NCBI GenBank assembly: GCA_964649085.1
Contig: CAZYPN010000004.1
Location: 124,001 to 188,000 of the forward strand
Length of the DNA stretch: 64,000 nucleotides
DNA from: JADMJV01 sp964649085
GTDB taxonomy: Bacteria > Vulcanimicrobiota > Xenobia > Xenobiales > JADMJV01
Reading direction: 5' to 3'
This document shows positions 53,370 through 62,252 of this stretch, piece after piece. A program made the position numbers and the translations under genes. The notes below the pieces were generated by a model. It was not told the origin of the DNA. It did not search any database and worked only from the letters and a program-made list of their open reading frames with translations. How positions within the stretch are numbered: the stretch's first letter is position 1; each line of letters opens with the position of its first letter.

Positions 53370-55213
53370 TAGCGTGCTCCTTTCAGCACTTCGACGATGC
53401 GGGCGTGGATTTCGGCGATTTTGAAGGGCTTACCCTGGACCTTGGTCAGTTGCTCCAGATCCACACCGAAGCGTCCGCGCAGCAACAGTGACAGCTGGCC
53501 AGCATTGAGTTCGCAGACCAGAACTTTCTTGTAGTTGCCCAGTACAGACTTCAGATTTTTGGGGAAAGGGCTGAGGTAACGGATGTGGGCGTGGGCCACT
53601 TTGTGGCCCTCGGCTTGAGCCTGTTGCACGGCCGAGCGCAGGGCGCCATAGGTGCCGCCCCAACCCACGACCAGCAGATCGCCCGACTCGGGGCCAAAGA
53701 CTTCCTGGTCGGGAATGACCTCACTCAGTTTCTCCACCTTGGCCGCCCGCTCGTTGACCATCTGCTGGTGGTGCAGCGGGTTATAGCTGACGTTCCCGGT
53801 TTCGGGTGCCTTGGCGAGGCCACCGATTCGATGCTCCATGCCCTTGGTGCCGGGCAGCACCCAGGGTCGTCCGCCCGCTTCGGTGCGAGCATAGGGCAGG
53901 AAATTCTCCGGGTTGGTGCGATGGTCGCAGTCGATGGGGGCGATCAGATCGGGGTGAGGAATGCGCCACGGCTCGGAACTGTTGGCAATATAGCCATCGG
54001 TCAGCAAGATCACCGGGCACATGGCCCGCACCGCCAGACGGAAGGCCTCGACCGCCATCGTAAAGCAGTCGCCGGGCGTGGCGGCCGCGATGATCGGCAG
54101 TGGGCTCTCGCCATTGCGTCCGAAGAAGCTCATCATCAGGTCCGACTGCTCGGTTTTTGTGGGCAAGCCGGTTGAAGGGCCGCCACGCTGCACGTTGATG
54201 AGCACCATGGGCAGCTCCAGCACCAGCGCCAGGTTCAGGGCCTCCGATTTGAGGGCCACGCCGGGGCCGCTCGAGGCGGTGACGGCGAAGGCACCGCCGA
54301 AGGCCGCGCCGATGGTGGCGCCCATAGCGGCGATTTCGTCCTCGGCCTGAAAGGTGCGCACGTCGAAGTGACGCAGCCCTGCCAGGAAGTGGAGGATGTC
54401 GGAAGCGGGCGTGATCGGATAGGTACCATAGAAGAGCGGCTTGCCCGAGCGGTTGGCGGCGGCCACCAGTCCCAGCGCTACGGCTTCGTTGCCCGTGATC
54501 TTCCGATACACCCCGGCGGGTAGCCGGGCCGGCGCGATGCGATAGCGGGTTTGGAAGGTTTCGGTGGTTTCACCGTAGTGATAGCCGGCTTTGAAAGCCC
54601 GCATGTTGGATTGTTGAATTTCCGGCTTCTTGAACTTGGCCTTGATCCAGTCCACCAGGCTTTCCACCGGCCGGTCGTAGATCCAGAAGGCCAGGCCGAG
54701 CGCGAAGAAGTTCTTGGTGCGGTCTACGTCCTTTTTATTCAGCCCTTCAACGCCCTCCAGTGCCTCCCGATTCAGGGTGCTGATGGGAATACGATGAACG
54801 CGGAACTTGTCCAGGCTGCCGTCTTCCAGCGGATTGCTGGAGTAGTGGGCTTTCTTCAGATTGTTGTCGGTGAAGGCATCGGTGTTGATGATCAGCACTC
54901 CGCCTGTCTTCAGGTCGGCCAGGTTGGCGGCCAGCGCCGCCGGATTCATGGCCACCAGTACGTCGGGGGCGTCGCCCGGGGTGAAGATGTCGGTGTTGGC
55001 CAGGTTGACCTGGAAGCCGCTGACGCCTGCCAGCGTGCCGGCTGGGGCACGAATCTCGGCGGGAAAGTCAGGAAAGGTGCTGATGTCGTTGCCGACCAGA
55101 GCCGAGGCGTTGGTAAACAAAGTTCCGGTCAGTTGCATACCGTCGCCAGAGTCACCCGAGAAACGGATGATGACGGATTCGATTTCTTCGATCTTGGGAG
55201 CGGTTAATGTCAC
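53369..55213 (-). CDS. korA: 2-oxoacid:ferredoxin oxidoreductase alpha subunit (gamma-alpha fusion)
   Basis: GTG 55213 gives 614 residues: an N-terminal gamma domain (1-195; IRFSGDSGDGMQLTGTLF, SGFQVNLANTDIFTPGDAPDVLVAMNP) fused to the alpha pyrimidine-binding domain (YGTYPITPASDILH, ASSGPGVALKSEALNLALVLELP, GGPSTGLPTKTEQSDLMM, transketolase C-terminal-like end GHKVAHAHIRYLSPFP). This two-subunit type makes acyl-CoA and CO2 from a 2-oxoacid with CoA and ferredoxin. It is preceded by a CBS-like gene by 12 bases and followed by korB. Confidence 0.94.
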   Translation of the reverse strand: MTLTAPKIEEIESVIIRFSGDSGDGMQLTGTLFTNASALVGNDISTFPDFPAEIRAPAGTLAGVSGFQVNLANTDIFTPGDAPDVLVAMNPAALAANLADLKTGGVLIINTDAFTDNNLKKAHYSSNPLEDGSLDKFRVHRIPISTLNREALEGVEGLNKKDVDRTKNFFALGLAFWIYDRPVESLVDWIKAKFKKPEIQQSNMRAFKAGYHYGETTETFQTRYRIAPARLPAGVYRKITGNEAVALGLVAAANRSGKPLFYGTYPITPASDILHFLAGLRHFDVRTFQAEDEIAAMGATIGAAFGGAFAVTASSGPGVALKSEALNLALVLELPMVLINVQRGGPSTGLPTKTEQSDLMMSFFGRNGESPLPIIAAATPGDCFTMAVEAFRLAVRAMCPVILLTDGYIANSSEPWRIPHPDLIAPIDCDHRTNPENFLPYARTEAGGRPWVLPGTKGMEHRIGGLAKAPETGNVSYNPLHHQQMVNERAAKVEKLSEVIPDQEVFGPESGDLLVVGWGGTYGALRSAVQQAQAEGHKVAHAHIRYLSPFPKNLKSVLGNYKKVLVCELNAGQLSLLLRGRFGVDLEQLTKVQGKPFKIAEIHARIVEVLKGAR

Positions 55214-55225
55214 GGGCTCTGTCTC

Positions 55226-55675
55226 CTACACCTTGGCTACCGAGGCGTCGTTGCGACCCCATTCGGGGGAAAATACGTAGGGCGAAGTCAATCGCCGTTG
55301 GGCGGCAAAGCGGGCCCAGCTGGTCCAGTTGAGCATGTGCTGCAACTGCCCCTGCCCGCCCACGCCGACCCAGCCGTGCTGTTGGAGCATGGCGTAGAGT
55401 TTGTCCAGGCCATCAGCCGGCGCCAACACAGTGAGAGGTTGAGCCACCTGGGCGGCGGGTTGCTGCAGAGCCTCGGGTCCCTGGAGCAGGAGTTCAGGGA
55501 GCTGTTCCCCGGAAAGATATCGCCAGGCTTCTTCCTGTGCGAATACTGCCACCACCGACTGGTGGTCGCGCAGTTTGTCCATCACCTGAGCGACGCTCAG
55601 GCTGGATTCCAGGGTCAAAAAGTGTTCGCCCCGCATGTCCCCTGTCGAGTGCTGGGCGAGTTCCTTGCTCTCCAT
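55226..55675 (-). CDS. CBS-domain-like protein of the korAB operon
   Basis: ATG 55675 has GGAGG seven bases upstream on the minus strand; the open frame upstream is a shadow. The 149-residue product has two segments resembling CBS repeats (LSVAQVMDKLRDHQSVVAVFAQEEAWRYLSGEQLPELL and LTVLAPADGLDKLYAMLQQHGWVGVGGQGQLQHMLNW), both rather degenerate. As the first gene before korA it may sense adenylates and control the oxidoreductase together with the CBS tail of KorB. Confidence 0.6.
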   Translation of the reverse strand: MESKELAQHSTGDMRGEHFLTLESSLSVAQVMDKLRDHQSVVAVFAQEEAWRYLSGEQLPELLLQGPEALQQPAAQVAQPLTVLAPADGLDKLYAMLQQHGWVGVGGQGQLQHMLNWTSWARFAAQRRLTSPYVFSPEWGRNDASVAKV

Positions 55676-55734
55676 CCTACCTCCGTTACCTTTTGTGCCC
55701 CACTGGTTTTCCCGCTCGAATGGAGGCGCAAACA

Positions 55735-56730
55735 TTAGACTCCGAAACGTTTCTTGAGCACCTGCTGTAGCTCGTAGCGTTCGGAGAAGTCGGGAATCAT
55801 TTGCCACAGGCGCTCCAGCGAGGCCGTGTCTTCGGCGGACTCTACCCGTTCCAGGGCCTTCAGCGCCACCGCAGCCACCGCTCGGCGCGCCTTGGTGCCG
55901 CCAGCTGCCACCAGGTTGGGCCAGCGAAACCTCTCCTTGTCGCTGAAGTGGTCGAGCAGGGCCACGAATTCGTCGCGGCTGACGCGCTGTCGTTTGCCCA
56001 GGTAGTCGATCCATTGTTTGGCCCAGAGTTCCGGGCTGAGTTCCTGGTTCTCCAGCAGTTCCTTTTGGAACGAGGCCGCAACCGCATACTGCCGCGAGGC
56101 GTCCAGGGGGCTGCTCAGAGCCACCGTCACCTCGATTTCTTCATCGCGCACATCGGTCAACATGGGGCGGGCCCGGCGGAAGAAGAACCAGAACTTCTGG
56201 CTGGCCTGCGCGTCCATCCGCTTGATAAGGTCGGCCGGCTTCAAAATCTGGCCCCGCAACTGCAAGAGCCAGCCGTCCAAAAACAGCTGGTCGCTCGATT
56301 CCTTTTCCTGGCGCCAGCGCGTGCGCAGGGCTTCCAGCTCTTTGAGCGGCAGTTGCATACTTTTGGCCGCCCGGGAGGCTTCAGGATGAAAGAGCAGGCG
56401 TTCGCTGCGCAGCATCAGGCGTTCGGCCTGTCGCCACAGGGCCTCGTCGAGCAGCCCCTGGGCGCGCTCGAGAAAACCGCCGGGCGTCTCTTTTCGGCTG
56501 CGAGCTTCCTCCGACAGTGCCCGAGCCACCACCGGTGACGGGGCCCAACTCCAGAAATAGGCGCTGGCCCGCAGCCAGGCCTCGTCCTCGGGCTGCAGGC
56601 CGATTTCCTGAAGAAACCCGGGGCGCTCCAGGCTGATGGTGTCGAAAGGCTCACTCAGAAAAGGTTTGAGGCGCTGAAGACAGGCGGGATTTTCCAGCTG
56701 TTGCAACTTTTCCGGCTGATAACTGCGCAT
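55735..56730 (-). CDS. Protein of unknown function
   Basis: ATG 56730 (331 residues) is preferred to the TTG eight codons upstream. The product is soluble, helical, rich in Leu, Arg and Glu, and repeats such as ASRAAKSMQLPLKELEALRTRW and FWFFFRRARPMLTDVRDEEIEVTVALS suggest a helical-repeat protein. No signal peptide, membrane helix or catalytic motif recognised. It is divergent from the XRE-nuclease-like gene with a 45-base spacer. Confidence 0.6.
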   Translation of the reverse strand: MRSYQPEKLQQLENPACLQRLKPFLSEPFDTISLERPGFLQEIGLQPEDEAWLRASAYFWSWAPSPVVARALSEEARSRKETPGGFLERAQGLLDEALWRQAERLMLRSERLLFHPEASRAAKSMQLPLKELEALRTRWRQEKESSDQLFLDGWLLQLRGQILKPADLIKRMDAQASQKFWFFFRRARPMLTDVRDEEIEVTVALSSPLDASRQYAVAASFQKELLENQELSPELWAKQWIDYLGKRQRVSRDEFVALLDHFSDKERFRWPNLVAAGGTKARRAVAAVALKALERVESAEDTASLERLWQMIPDFSERYELQQVLKKRFGV

Positions 56731-56775
56731 GGGTGCGCCCTTCTGGAATAGCAAAGTTCATCCTTTGCTCGTGGA

Positions 56776-57567
56776 ATGGCAACTCGCGTGGGAGCCCGCC
56801 TGAGCTACACTACAGCTGTGATTTTGCAGCGACGACTCAACCTGGGTTTACCCCAACGGAAACTGGCCGAGCAATTGGGCATCTCTCATCAGTGCCTGAG
56901 CCGCTACGAGCGTGGCCTGCGCCGCTGGCCCCCCGAGCTACTGACACGGGCCTGCAGGCTGCTCGGGTGTGAACCCGAGGGGCTGGAGGTCATTTCCTGG
57001 AGCCAGCATCGACGTTGGTCCGGGCACCACCGCTGGCAGCTGGACATCGAGCCCGGCCCCAATTGGGCCGATACTCCGGCAGGATATGACGAGTTCTATC
57101 GCCAGCTCGGGCCCTTCGCCTTACCGTCCCTGACCTTTCGACGGGCCATTCGACTGGACTCCTCGCTGGAGGCCTGCGTATACAGCCAGTTGTTGCAGGC
57201 AGGTTCCTTTCCCGTTGCTGCTCGACCCGGAGCTTTACACTTTCCTCACCATCATCTGGTGGGAAGTTCGGGTGGAGCACTTGGGCTCAGTCTGCGAGCC
57301 GCCTTTCTGTTGCCTACACGCTGGCTGCTCTGGCCACAAATCACGTTCCAGCTGCCCAATCGTCAAATTCGAGTGGACGCCCTGGCCGCCTATCCCCCCC
57401 GATGGGTTGCTTTGGAGTTCGACGGGACCGTTCACCCCAATCGAGCCTGGCGTGACAGCCAGCTCAACCTGCCCGTGCTGCACTATACGCCCCGGGATAT
57501 TTTTGCCACTGGCTTCGCCACCCGCCTCATGCAGGACCTGGAGCAACATCGCCGGCGGCGCCGTTAG
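56776..57567 (+). CDS. XRE-type HTH fused to a PD-(D/E)XK/DUF559-like nuclease-type domain
   Basis: A 263-residue protein. Residues 18-65 are a lambda-repressor-type HTH (LNLGLPQRKLAEQLGISHQCLSRYERGLRRWP). The C-terminal part (185-245) reads RQIRVDALAAYPPRWVALEFDGTVHPNRAWRDSQLNLPVLHYTPRDI, with Asp201, Glu214 and Asp216 in a D-X12-ExD layout like Vsr/DUF559 and other PD-(D/E)XK nucleases; a following Asp (RDSQL) fits the fold. Nuclease activity is an inference. The gene ends two bases before the repeat cluster at 57572. Confidence 0.6.
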   Translation: MATRVGARLSYTTAVILQRRLNLGLPQRKLAEQLGISHQCLSRYERGLRRWPPELLTRACRLLGCEPEGLEVISWSQHRRWSGHHRWQLDIEPGPNWADTPAGYDEFYRQLGPFALPSLTFRRAIRLDSSLEACVYSQLLQAGSFPVAARPGALHFPHHHLVGSSGGALGLSLRAAFLLPTRWLLWPQITFQLPNRQIRVDALAAYPPRWVALEFDGTVHPNRAWRDSQLNLPVLHYTPRDIFATGFATRLMQDLEQHRRRRR

Positions 57568-57571
57568 GCGG

Positions 57572-57692
57572 GCGCCACTCCGGCTGGCGCAAGGTGCCAC
57601 TCCGGCTGGTGCCGGGCGCGGGCGCCACTCCGGCTGGCGCAAGGTGCCACCCCGGCTGGCGCCGGGCGCGAGGTGCCACTCCGGCTGGCGCC
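57572..57692. repeat. Cluster of five hairpin repeats (about 20 bases each)
   Basis: Five copies of a unit close to GTGCCACTCCGGCTGGCGCC begin at 57572, 57594, 57622, 57644 and 57673, spaced 22, 28, 22 and 29 bases. Each unit is itself a near-inverted repeat (GCGCCA...TGGCGC), so it can form a hairpin, and pairs of units form a larger 50-base repeat, present about 2.5 times. It lies between the stop codons of two convergent genes, the usual place of REP-like or terminator clusters. Confidence 0.8.
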
Positions 57693-57703
57693 GGCTGTGG
57701 GCG

Positions 57704-58201
57704 TCAGTCGTCGGATGGTTCGGGGCGTCGGCCGAAGAGCAACAGGGGTAGGGCCAGCATCACCATCGAGTCGGCAATGTTGAAAATGTTGGTGCCGATG
57801 GGTCCGTAACCCAGGTAGAGAAAATCGCGCACGTGGCCCAGTTGCAACCGGTCGATGAGGTTGCCGGCGCCGCCGCCGATCACCAACGCCAGGGCCAGCA
57901 GGTCGGTGCGGGTGGCCAGGCGGTCTCTGAGAATGTGAATTCCCACGCCCACCAGCAGCAGCATTGGAAAGGCGGTCAGAGCCGCAAAGCGCAGGGTGGG
58001 GGTCCAACCCGCTCCCAGGCTGCCCCAGGCTCCCAGATTCTCGGCATAGGTCAGGGTGAGGATGCCCAGGTAGGTACGCGGCGGATGACCGGCCAGGTGG
58101 CTGACGGCCCAGGCCTTGGTCATCTGGTCGACGAGGAGGACGACCAGGGACACGGGCAGCATGAGGAGCAGCCGCGTGCGCAGGGGCAGAGGACTGTGCA
58201 T
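57704..58201 (-). CDS. lspA: Lipoprotein signal peptidase II
   Basis: ATG 58201 is preferred to GTG 58219. About 165 residues with four membrane helices. LspA cleaves the signal peptide of lipoproteins after Cys diacylation. Conserved LspA parts: VDQMTKAW in the first helix, NLGAWGS, GGGAGNLIDRLQLGHVRDF with one catalytic Asp, and IFNIADSMVML with the second. Divergent from the UMF1-type transporter gene with an 80-base spacer; convergent with the repeat cluster and the nuclease-like gene. Confidence 0.92.
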   Translation of the reverse strand: MHSPLPLRTRLLLMLPVSLVVLLVDQMTKAWAVSHLAGHPPRTYLGILTLTYAENLGAWGSLGAGWTPTLRFAALTAFPMLLLVGVGIHILRDRLATRTDLLALALVIGGGAGNLIDRLQLGHVRDFLYLGYGPIGTNIFNIADSMVMLALPLLLFGRRPEPSDD

Positions 58202-58281
58202 GGCCGGTGGGTTCGCCACCCGCCCAGGGCTCCTCCCCAGGCTGGAAAAGAGAATTTGACCAGCGGGTGGAAGGGGCTGCC

Positions 58282-59547
58282 ATGATCCGCAAACGCGCCA
58301 TTTGGGCCTGGATATCGTACGACGTCGCCAACCAGTCGTTCACCCTGCTGATCAACACCCTGCTCTTCGCCCTTTTCTTTGGTCAGGTGGTGGTCCAGAA
58401 CGACGCCGTCGACGACCGCTACTGGGCCCTGACCTACGGGGTTAGTATGGCCCTGGCGGCCATCTGTTCCCCTTTGCTGGGGGCCGTGGCTGACGCGCGG
58501 GGGTGGAAAAAGGAAATGCTGCTGGGCACGGGTGGGTTGTGCGCCGTGCTGACCTGCGCCCTGGGGCTGATTCAGCCCGGTCAGGTGGCTCTGGCCGTGG
58601 CCCTGTACATTCCGGCCAATCTGGCCTTTCAACTGGGAGAGAACTTCCTTTCCAGCTTTCTGCCCAGCCTCGCCGAGCCCGAGGAAATGGCCCGGGTCAG
58701 CGGGTTTTCCTGGGCCTGCGCGTACTCTTCGGCCTTCCTGCTGCTGGTGCTCACCGGCCTGGGAATGACCTTGATGCACTGGCAGGAGCCGGCTCAATGG
58801 CGCCCCTTTTTCGTGATGGCAGGTTTGTGGTTCCTGGCCTTCTTGCTGCCACCGCTGCTGTGGCTGCCCGAGCCGCCTAGAGCCGGGCAAGAGGTGGTCA
58901 GCAACCCGCTGGGCGCCGGGCTGCGCCGTCTCGGCGAGTCCTTTCAGCAAATCACCCAGTATCGCGATCTGGCCTTGCTGCTGCTGGCCAGCCTGTTTTA
59001 CGGCACCGGCATGAACGTGGTGGTCTTCTTCTCGGGTAAGCTGGCGGCTGAGTATGGCTTCACCCAAGTCCATCTGGTGCTCTTCGTGGCCGTTATCACG
59101 TTGTCGGGGATCGTAGGAACGATGCTGCCGATGTTCTATCAAGACCGACTCGGTCACCGGCGCTCGGTGCTGACGATGTTGACGGTGTGGTTCTTCACCG
59201 CTCTGGGCTTTGCGCTCTATGCCTATCTGCACGAAAGCCACGCAGGCATGCCCGCGTGGCCGCTGTGGGTGATCGGCAATCTGCTGGGCTTTGGTCTGGG
59301 GGCTCTGGGCACGGCCAATCGCGCCTTCGTGGGCTATCTGGCTCCGCCCGGCCGCGAAGGCGAAGTCTTTGGCATCTGGGGCATGACCTACAAAATATCG
59401 GCCTTACTCACTTTCCCCTTTGCCTGGATGCGTGACCTGGCCGGCAGCGGGGCGGCTCTGCTCGTGTTGGCGGGCTTTATCGCCGCCGGCTGGCTGCTGA
59501 CCCTGCCCCTGGACGAGCGGCGGGGACGAAAGGCGGTGGAGCTATGA
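58282..59547 (+). CDS. MFS transporter of the UMF1/Atg22-like family
   Basis: ATG 58282 follows GAAGGGG; the frame is open to 58207 but those extra residues are polar. The 421-residue protein has about twelve membrane helices. It starts IWAWISYDVANQSFTLLI, the signature of the UMF1 (Atg22-like) transporters (WxxYDxANxSF), has an MFS A-like loop ADARGWKKE and later GMNVVVFFSGKLAAEYG. Substrate unknown; Atg22-like members are linked to amino-acid efflux. The stop overlaps the next ATG (ATGA). Confidence 0.85.
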   Translation: MIRKRAIWAWISYDVANQSFTLLINTLLFALFFGQVVVQNDAVDDRYWALTYGVSMALAAICSPLLGAVADARGWKKEMLLGTGGLCAVLTCALGLIQPGQVALAVALYIPANLAFQLGENFLSSFLPSLAEPEEMARVSGFSWACAYSSAFLLLVLTGLGMTLMHWQEPAQWRPFFVMAGLWFLAFLLPPLLWLPEPPRAGQEVVSNPLGAGLRRLGESFQQITQYRDLALLLLASLFYGTGMNVVVFFSGKLAAEYGFTQVHLVLFVAVITLSGIVGTMLPMFYQDRLGHRRSVLTMLTVWFFTALGFALYAYLHESHAGMPAWPLWVIGNLLGFGLGALGTANRAFVGYLAPPGREGEVFGIWGMTYKISALLTFPFAWMRDLAGSGAALLVLAGFIAAGWLLTLPLDERRGRKAVEL

Positions 59548-59957
59548 AGCATCGATTTGACCCTCTCTATGAACTGGACCTCCCCGACGACTGGATCTAT
59601 CTTCCTGACACCGAGGGCGGAGCCGCTATCCCACCCGAGAAAGACGCGGTTCTGCACATCCATTGCGAAGCCGTGGTCGACCCCAGCAAGCTGCACAACC
59701 TTTCGCGAATGCTGGCCGGATTCGTCACCCTGCATCACAAGCCGGTGGCCACCGACCAGTTGCTGGAGCTGGAGTGGCCCGAGGCCATCGGATTTGCCTG
59801 GCAATATCGCGATGACGAGGCACAACGCGCGGTGCGGCTCTGGATTGTGGGCCACGAGGAGGCCTGGGCTTTCTTGAACTTCCAGTGTCCCGAAGTGCGG
59901 GAGCCCGAGTTGCGCGCTCACGTCGATCGCATCGTGAAGGGATTTCGCTTACTGTGA
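59544..59957 (+). CDS. Small protein of unknown function
   Basis: The ATG overlaps the stop of the transporter gene (ATGA at 59544-59547), and its own stop overlaps the GTG start of the following lipoprotein (GTGA), so all three are translationally coupled. The 137-residue protein has no signal peptide or membrane helix; it is acidic with alternating strands (LELEWPEAIGFAWQYRDD) and ends VDRIVKGFRLL. No family recognised with confidence. Confidence 0.65.
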   Translation: MKHRFDPLYELDLPDDWIYLPDTEGGAAIPPEKDAVLHIHCEAVVDPSKLHNLSRMLAGFVTLHHKPVATDQLLELEWPEAIGFAWQYRDDEAQRAVRLWIVGHEEAWAFLNFQCPEVREPELRAHVDRIVKGFRLL

Positions 59958-61342
59958 GGCTGCTGTGGCTGGCCTGTTGCCTGTGGTTGCTGGTGGGGTG
60001 TGCCCCCTTACCGCAGAAAAGAACCGCTCCCGTGGCCACCCCCAGCCCCGGCTATTTTCAGTTGCAGCAGCAGATCTTTGAGCTTCCTCTGGATTCTTTG
60101 TGGCTACCCCAGGAGGCGACCAATGGTCGGTATTGGAGACACCCACGCCTGGGTTCCCTGGCGGTGCGTTCGCTAGAGTTGGACCCGTTGAAGCCGCGCT
60201 GGCCCGAATGGTTGGCCCTCTGCCAGAAGAAGGACCTCAAGGCCCTGCGGCCGGCCCTCAACGCGCTTCGCAACCAGCCTCTTTATGCCCACGAGGTCTC
60301 TCGGCTTGAGCAATGGTGTCAGCAGTCCGACCGCAAAAGTTTGGTGGCCTGGTTTAAGGCCGCCGAAGAAGCCTGGAAAACCGAGAATTTCGGTGAGTGG
60401 ATGAAGCTGCGATTGCAGCTGAACGATCTGAAACGGCGACCGGTCGGCGAGTGGAAGATGCTCTCGATCGAGGGGCAGCCCGCTATCAGCAGCCAGCTGC
60501 TGGTTCAGGGCGGGGTTTCCTTCGGACTGTATGTCAAGTGCGGAGAGCAGCTGCTGGGTATCGAATTGAGCAACTTCCGCTTCGATACTCGTGGCGAGAG
60601 TCAGGCCTGGTTTGAGGCTGCGGGTTCCAAGCTGAGGACCGTCGCCGAGGTCGCCGATCGCTCCCTGCTACAGGGACCGCAGCCGACTGCCCCCGCTCCG
60701 GTTGCCGATCGTGAAGATGAGGAAGAGGAAGAAGACGAGCCCAGGGCTCGTATCTCGTGGCTCAGGATGTTGGCGCCGTGGCTCTTCTATGCCGTGGCGG
60801 CGATGGTGATCGGGCTGCCTGCCTATGGGGGAGCCAGTGCGGGTTATGAACAGGCGCTCTACGAGGGACGAGACCCGCGAGTGGGCGCAGCCGTGGGTGC
60901 CGGAAAGTCGACGCTGGTGGCCTATCTCACTCTGCTGGCCATCACCATTGTGCTGATCCTGGTTGGGGCCGCCGTCTATAACAACAACTCAGGCATCATG
61001 TCGTTGTTCATGGCCGGCCTGCTGCTCTCGATCGTCGGCGGTCTGGTGGCGGTGATCTACATCATGATCGCCTCCGCTCTGGCGGCCCTGGGGGCCTTCA
61101 TCGGCGCCATCGCCGGCCCTTCGAGGGCAGGGTGGTTAGCCGTGCTCGGCGTTCTTCTCAGTTTGTTGGTGACGCCGGTGTTCATGAAAAGCATGGATCA
61201 GAAGTATGCCAACGAGCGGCGTTACAAAAAGCGACTGTATCCCCTGCGACAGCCCTGGAAGGAGATGGCCCATGTCCAACCCGCTCTGCCGCGATGCCGG
61301 TATCGAGATTCCGCTGATCTGCGGAGCCATGTATCCATGTAG
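59954..61342 (+). CDS. Lipoprotein with C-terminal multi-helix membrane region
   Basis: GTG 59954 overlaps the upstream stop. It encodes a 462-residue protein with a lipoprotein signal peptide (RLLWLACCLWLLVGC; lipobox LVGC, Cys16), a soluble part to about 255, a run of acidic residues (EDEEEEEDE), then four to five hydrophobic helices (LAPWLFYAVAAMVIGLPAY, STLVAYLTLLAITIVLILVG, MSLFMAGLLLSIVGGLVAVIY, ALAALGAFIGAIAG, GWLAVLGVLLSLLV). A lipoprotein start before several membrane segments is unusual. The end overlaps the start of the nitronate monooxygenase gene by 71 bases. Confidence 0.68.
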   Translation: MRLLWLACCLWLLVGCAPLPQKRTAPVATPSPGYFQLQQQIFELPLDSLWLPQEATNGRYWRHPRLGSLAVRSLELDPLKPRWPEWLALCQKKDLKALRPALNALRNQPLYAHEVSRLEQWCQQSDRKSLVAWFKAAEEAWKTENFGEWMKLRLQLNDLKRRPVGEWKMLSIEGQPAISSQLLVQGGVSFGLYVKCGEQLLGIELSNFRFDTRGESQAWFEAAGSKLRTVAEVADRSLLQGPQPTAPAPVADREDEEEEEDEPRARISWLRMLAPWLFYAVAAMVIGLPAYGGASAGYEQALYEGRDPRVGAAVGAGKSTLVAYLTLLAITIVLILVGAAVYNNNSGIMSLFMAGLLLSIVGGLVAVIYIMIASALAALGAFIGAIAGPSRAGWLAVLGVLLSLLVTPVFMKSMDQKYANERRYKKRLYPLRQPWKEMAHVQPALPRCRYRDSADLRSHVSM

Positions 61343-62252
61343 CAACCCGGAACTGGTGGCAGCCGTCTCGCAGGCTGGGGGCCTGGGCATCGTTCAGCCC
61401 CTCTCGCTGGTGTATGTGCACGGCCACGACTTTCGCGAAGGGCTGCGCCTGATGCGGCGCCTGACCTCGAAACCGATCGGTCTCAACGTGATCACCGAAA
61501 AATCGTCGCGCAAGTACCAGGAGCGAATGCAGAGCTGGCTCGACATCGCCCTGGAAGAGGGGGTGCGTTTCTTTGTTACCTCACTGGGCGACCCGGCCTG
61601 GGTGGTGCGCCGAGTGGAACCGTTGGGCGGGGTCGTCTACCACGATGTCACCGAACGACGCTTTGCCGAGAAGGGGTTGGCCAGCGGAGCCCGCGGGCTG
61701 ATCTGCGTCAACCGTCGGGCCGGTGGCCATGCGGGGCCCAGCGGGCAGCAGGCCCTGCTGGCGGAGTTGGCCGACCTGGGCGTGCCGCTGGTTGCGGCCG
61801 GGGGGATTTCCACGCCCGCAGACTTTACCGCGGCACTGGCCCAGGGCTATGCCGGCGTGCAGATGGGAACGCGCTTCATCGCCACCCACGAATGTCGCGC
61901 CCACGACGACTACAAGCAGGCCATCGTTCGAGCCCGGGAAGAGGACATCGTCCTGACCGAAAAAATCAGCGGGGTGCCGGTGGCCGTCATCCGCACACCC
62001 TATATCGAGCGGGTGGGCACTCGAGCCGGCTGGCTGGCGCGGTTCTTCTTGCGCCACCCGCGCTTCAAGCACTGGATGCGAATGGTCTACTCCCTACTGT
62101 CGATCTGGAAGCTGAAAAAGGCCAGCCTGGAAGGATCGCGCTATCAGGACTATTGGCAGGCTGGCCAGAGCGTTCAGGGCATCGACTCGGTCGAGTCGGT
62201 GTCGGACCTCATGGCGGGCTTTGCTTCGGCCTTTCGGTCGGTGGAGAAATAA
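61272..62252 (+). CDS. Nitronate monooxygenase (2-nitropropane dioxygenase-like)
   Basis: ATG 61272 follows AAGGAG seven bases upstream; the frame is open further upstream inside the preceding gene. The 326-residue FMN-binding TIM barrel has the family sequence: ICGAMYPCSNPELVAAVSQAGGLGIVQPLS near the start, KPIGLNVIT, the RAGGHAG segment with the catalytic His, LVAAGGISTPADFTAALAQGYAGVQMGTRFIATHE. It oxidises alkyl nitronates, or acts as a related enoyl reductase. The last 79 bases overlap the convergent metalloprotease gene. Confidence 0.9.
   Translation: MSNPLCRDAGIEIPLICGAMYPCSNPELVAAVSQAGGLGIVQPLSLVYVHGHDFREGLRLMRRLTSKPIGLNVITEKSSRKYQERMQSWLDIALEEGVRFFVTSLGDPAWVVRRVEPLGGVVYHDVTERRFAEKGLASGARGLICVNRRAGGHAGPSGQQALLAELADLGVPLVAAGGISTPADFTAALAQGYAGVQMGTRFIATHECRAHDDYKQAIVRAREEDIVLTEKISGVPVAVIRTPYIERVGTRAGWLARFFLRHPRFKHWMRMVYSLLSIWKLKKASLEGSRYQDYWQAGQSVQGIDSVESVSDLMAGFASAFRSVEK

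Noticed and set aside
57572..57692. CRISPR array
   Set aside because: Units are about 20 bases with 2-9 base gaps and no unique spacers of 30 bases; no cas genes are near.
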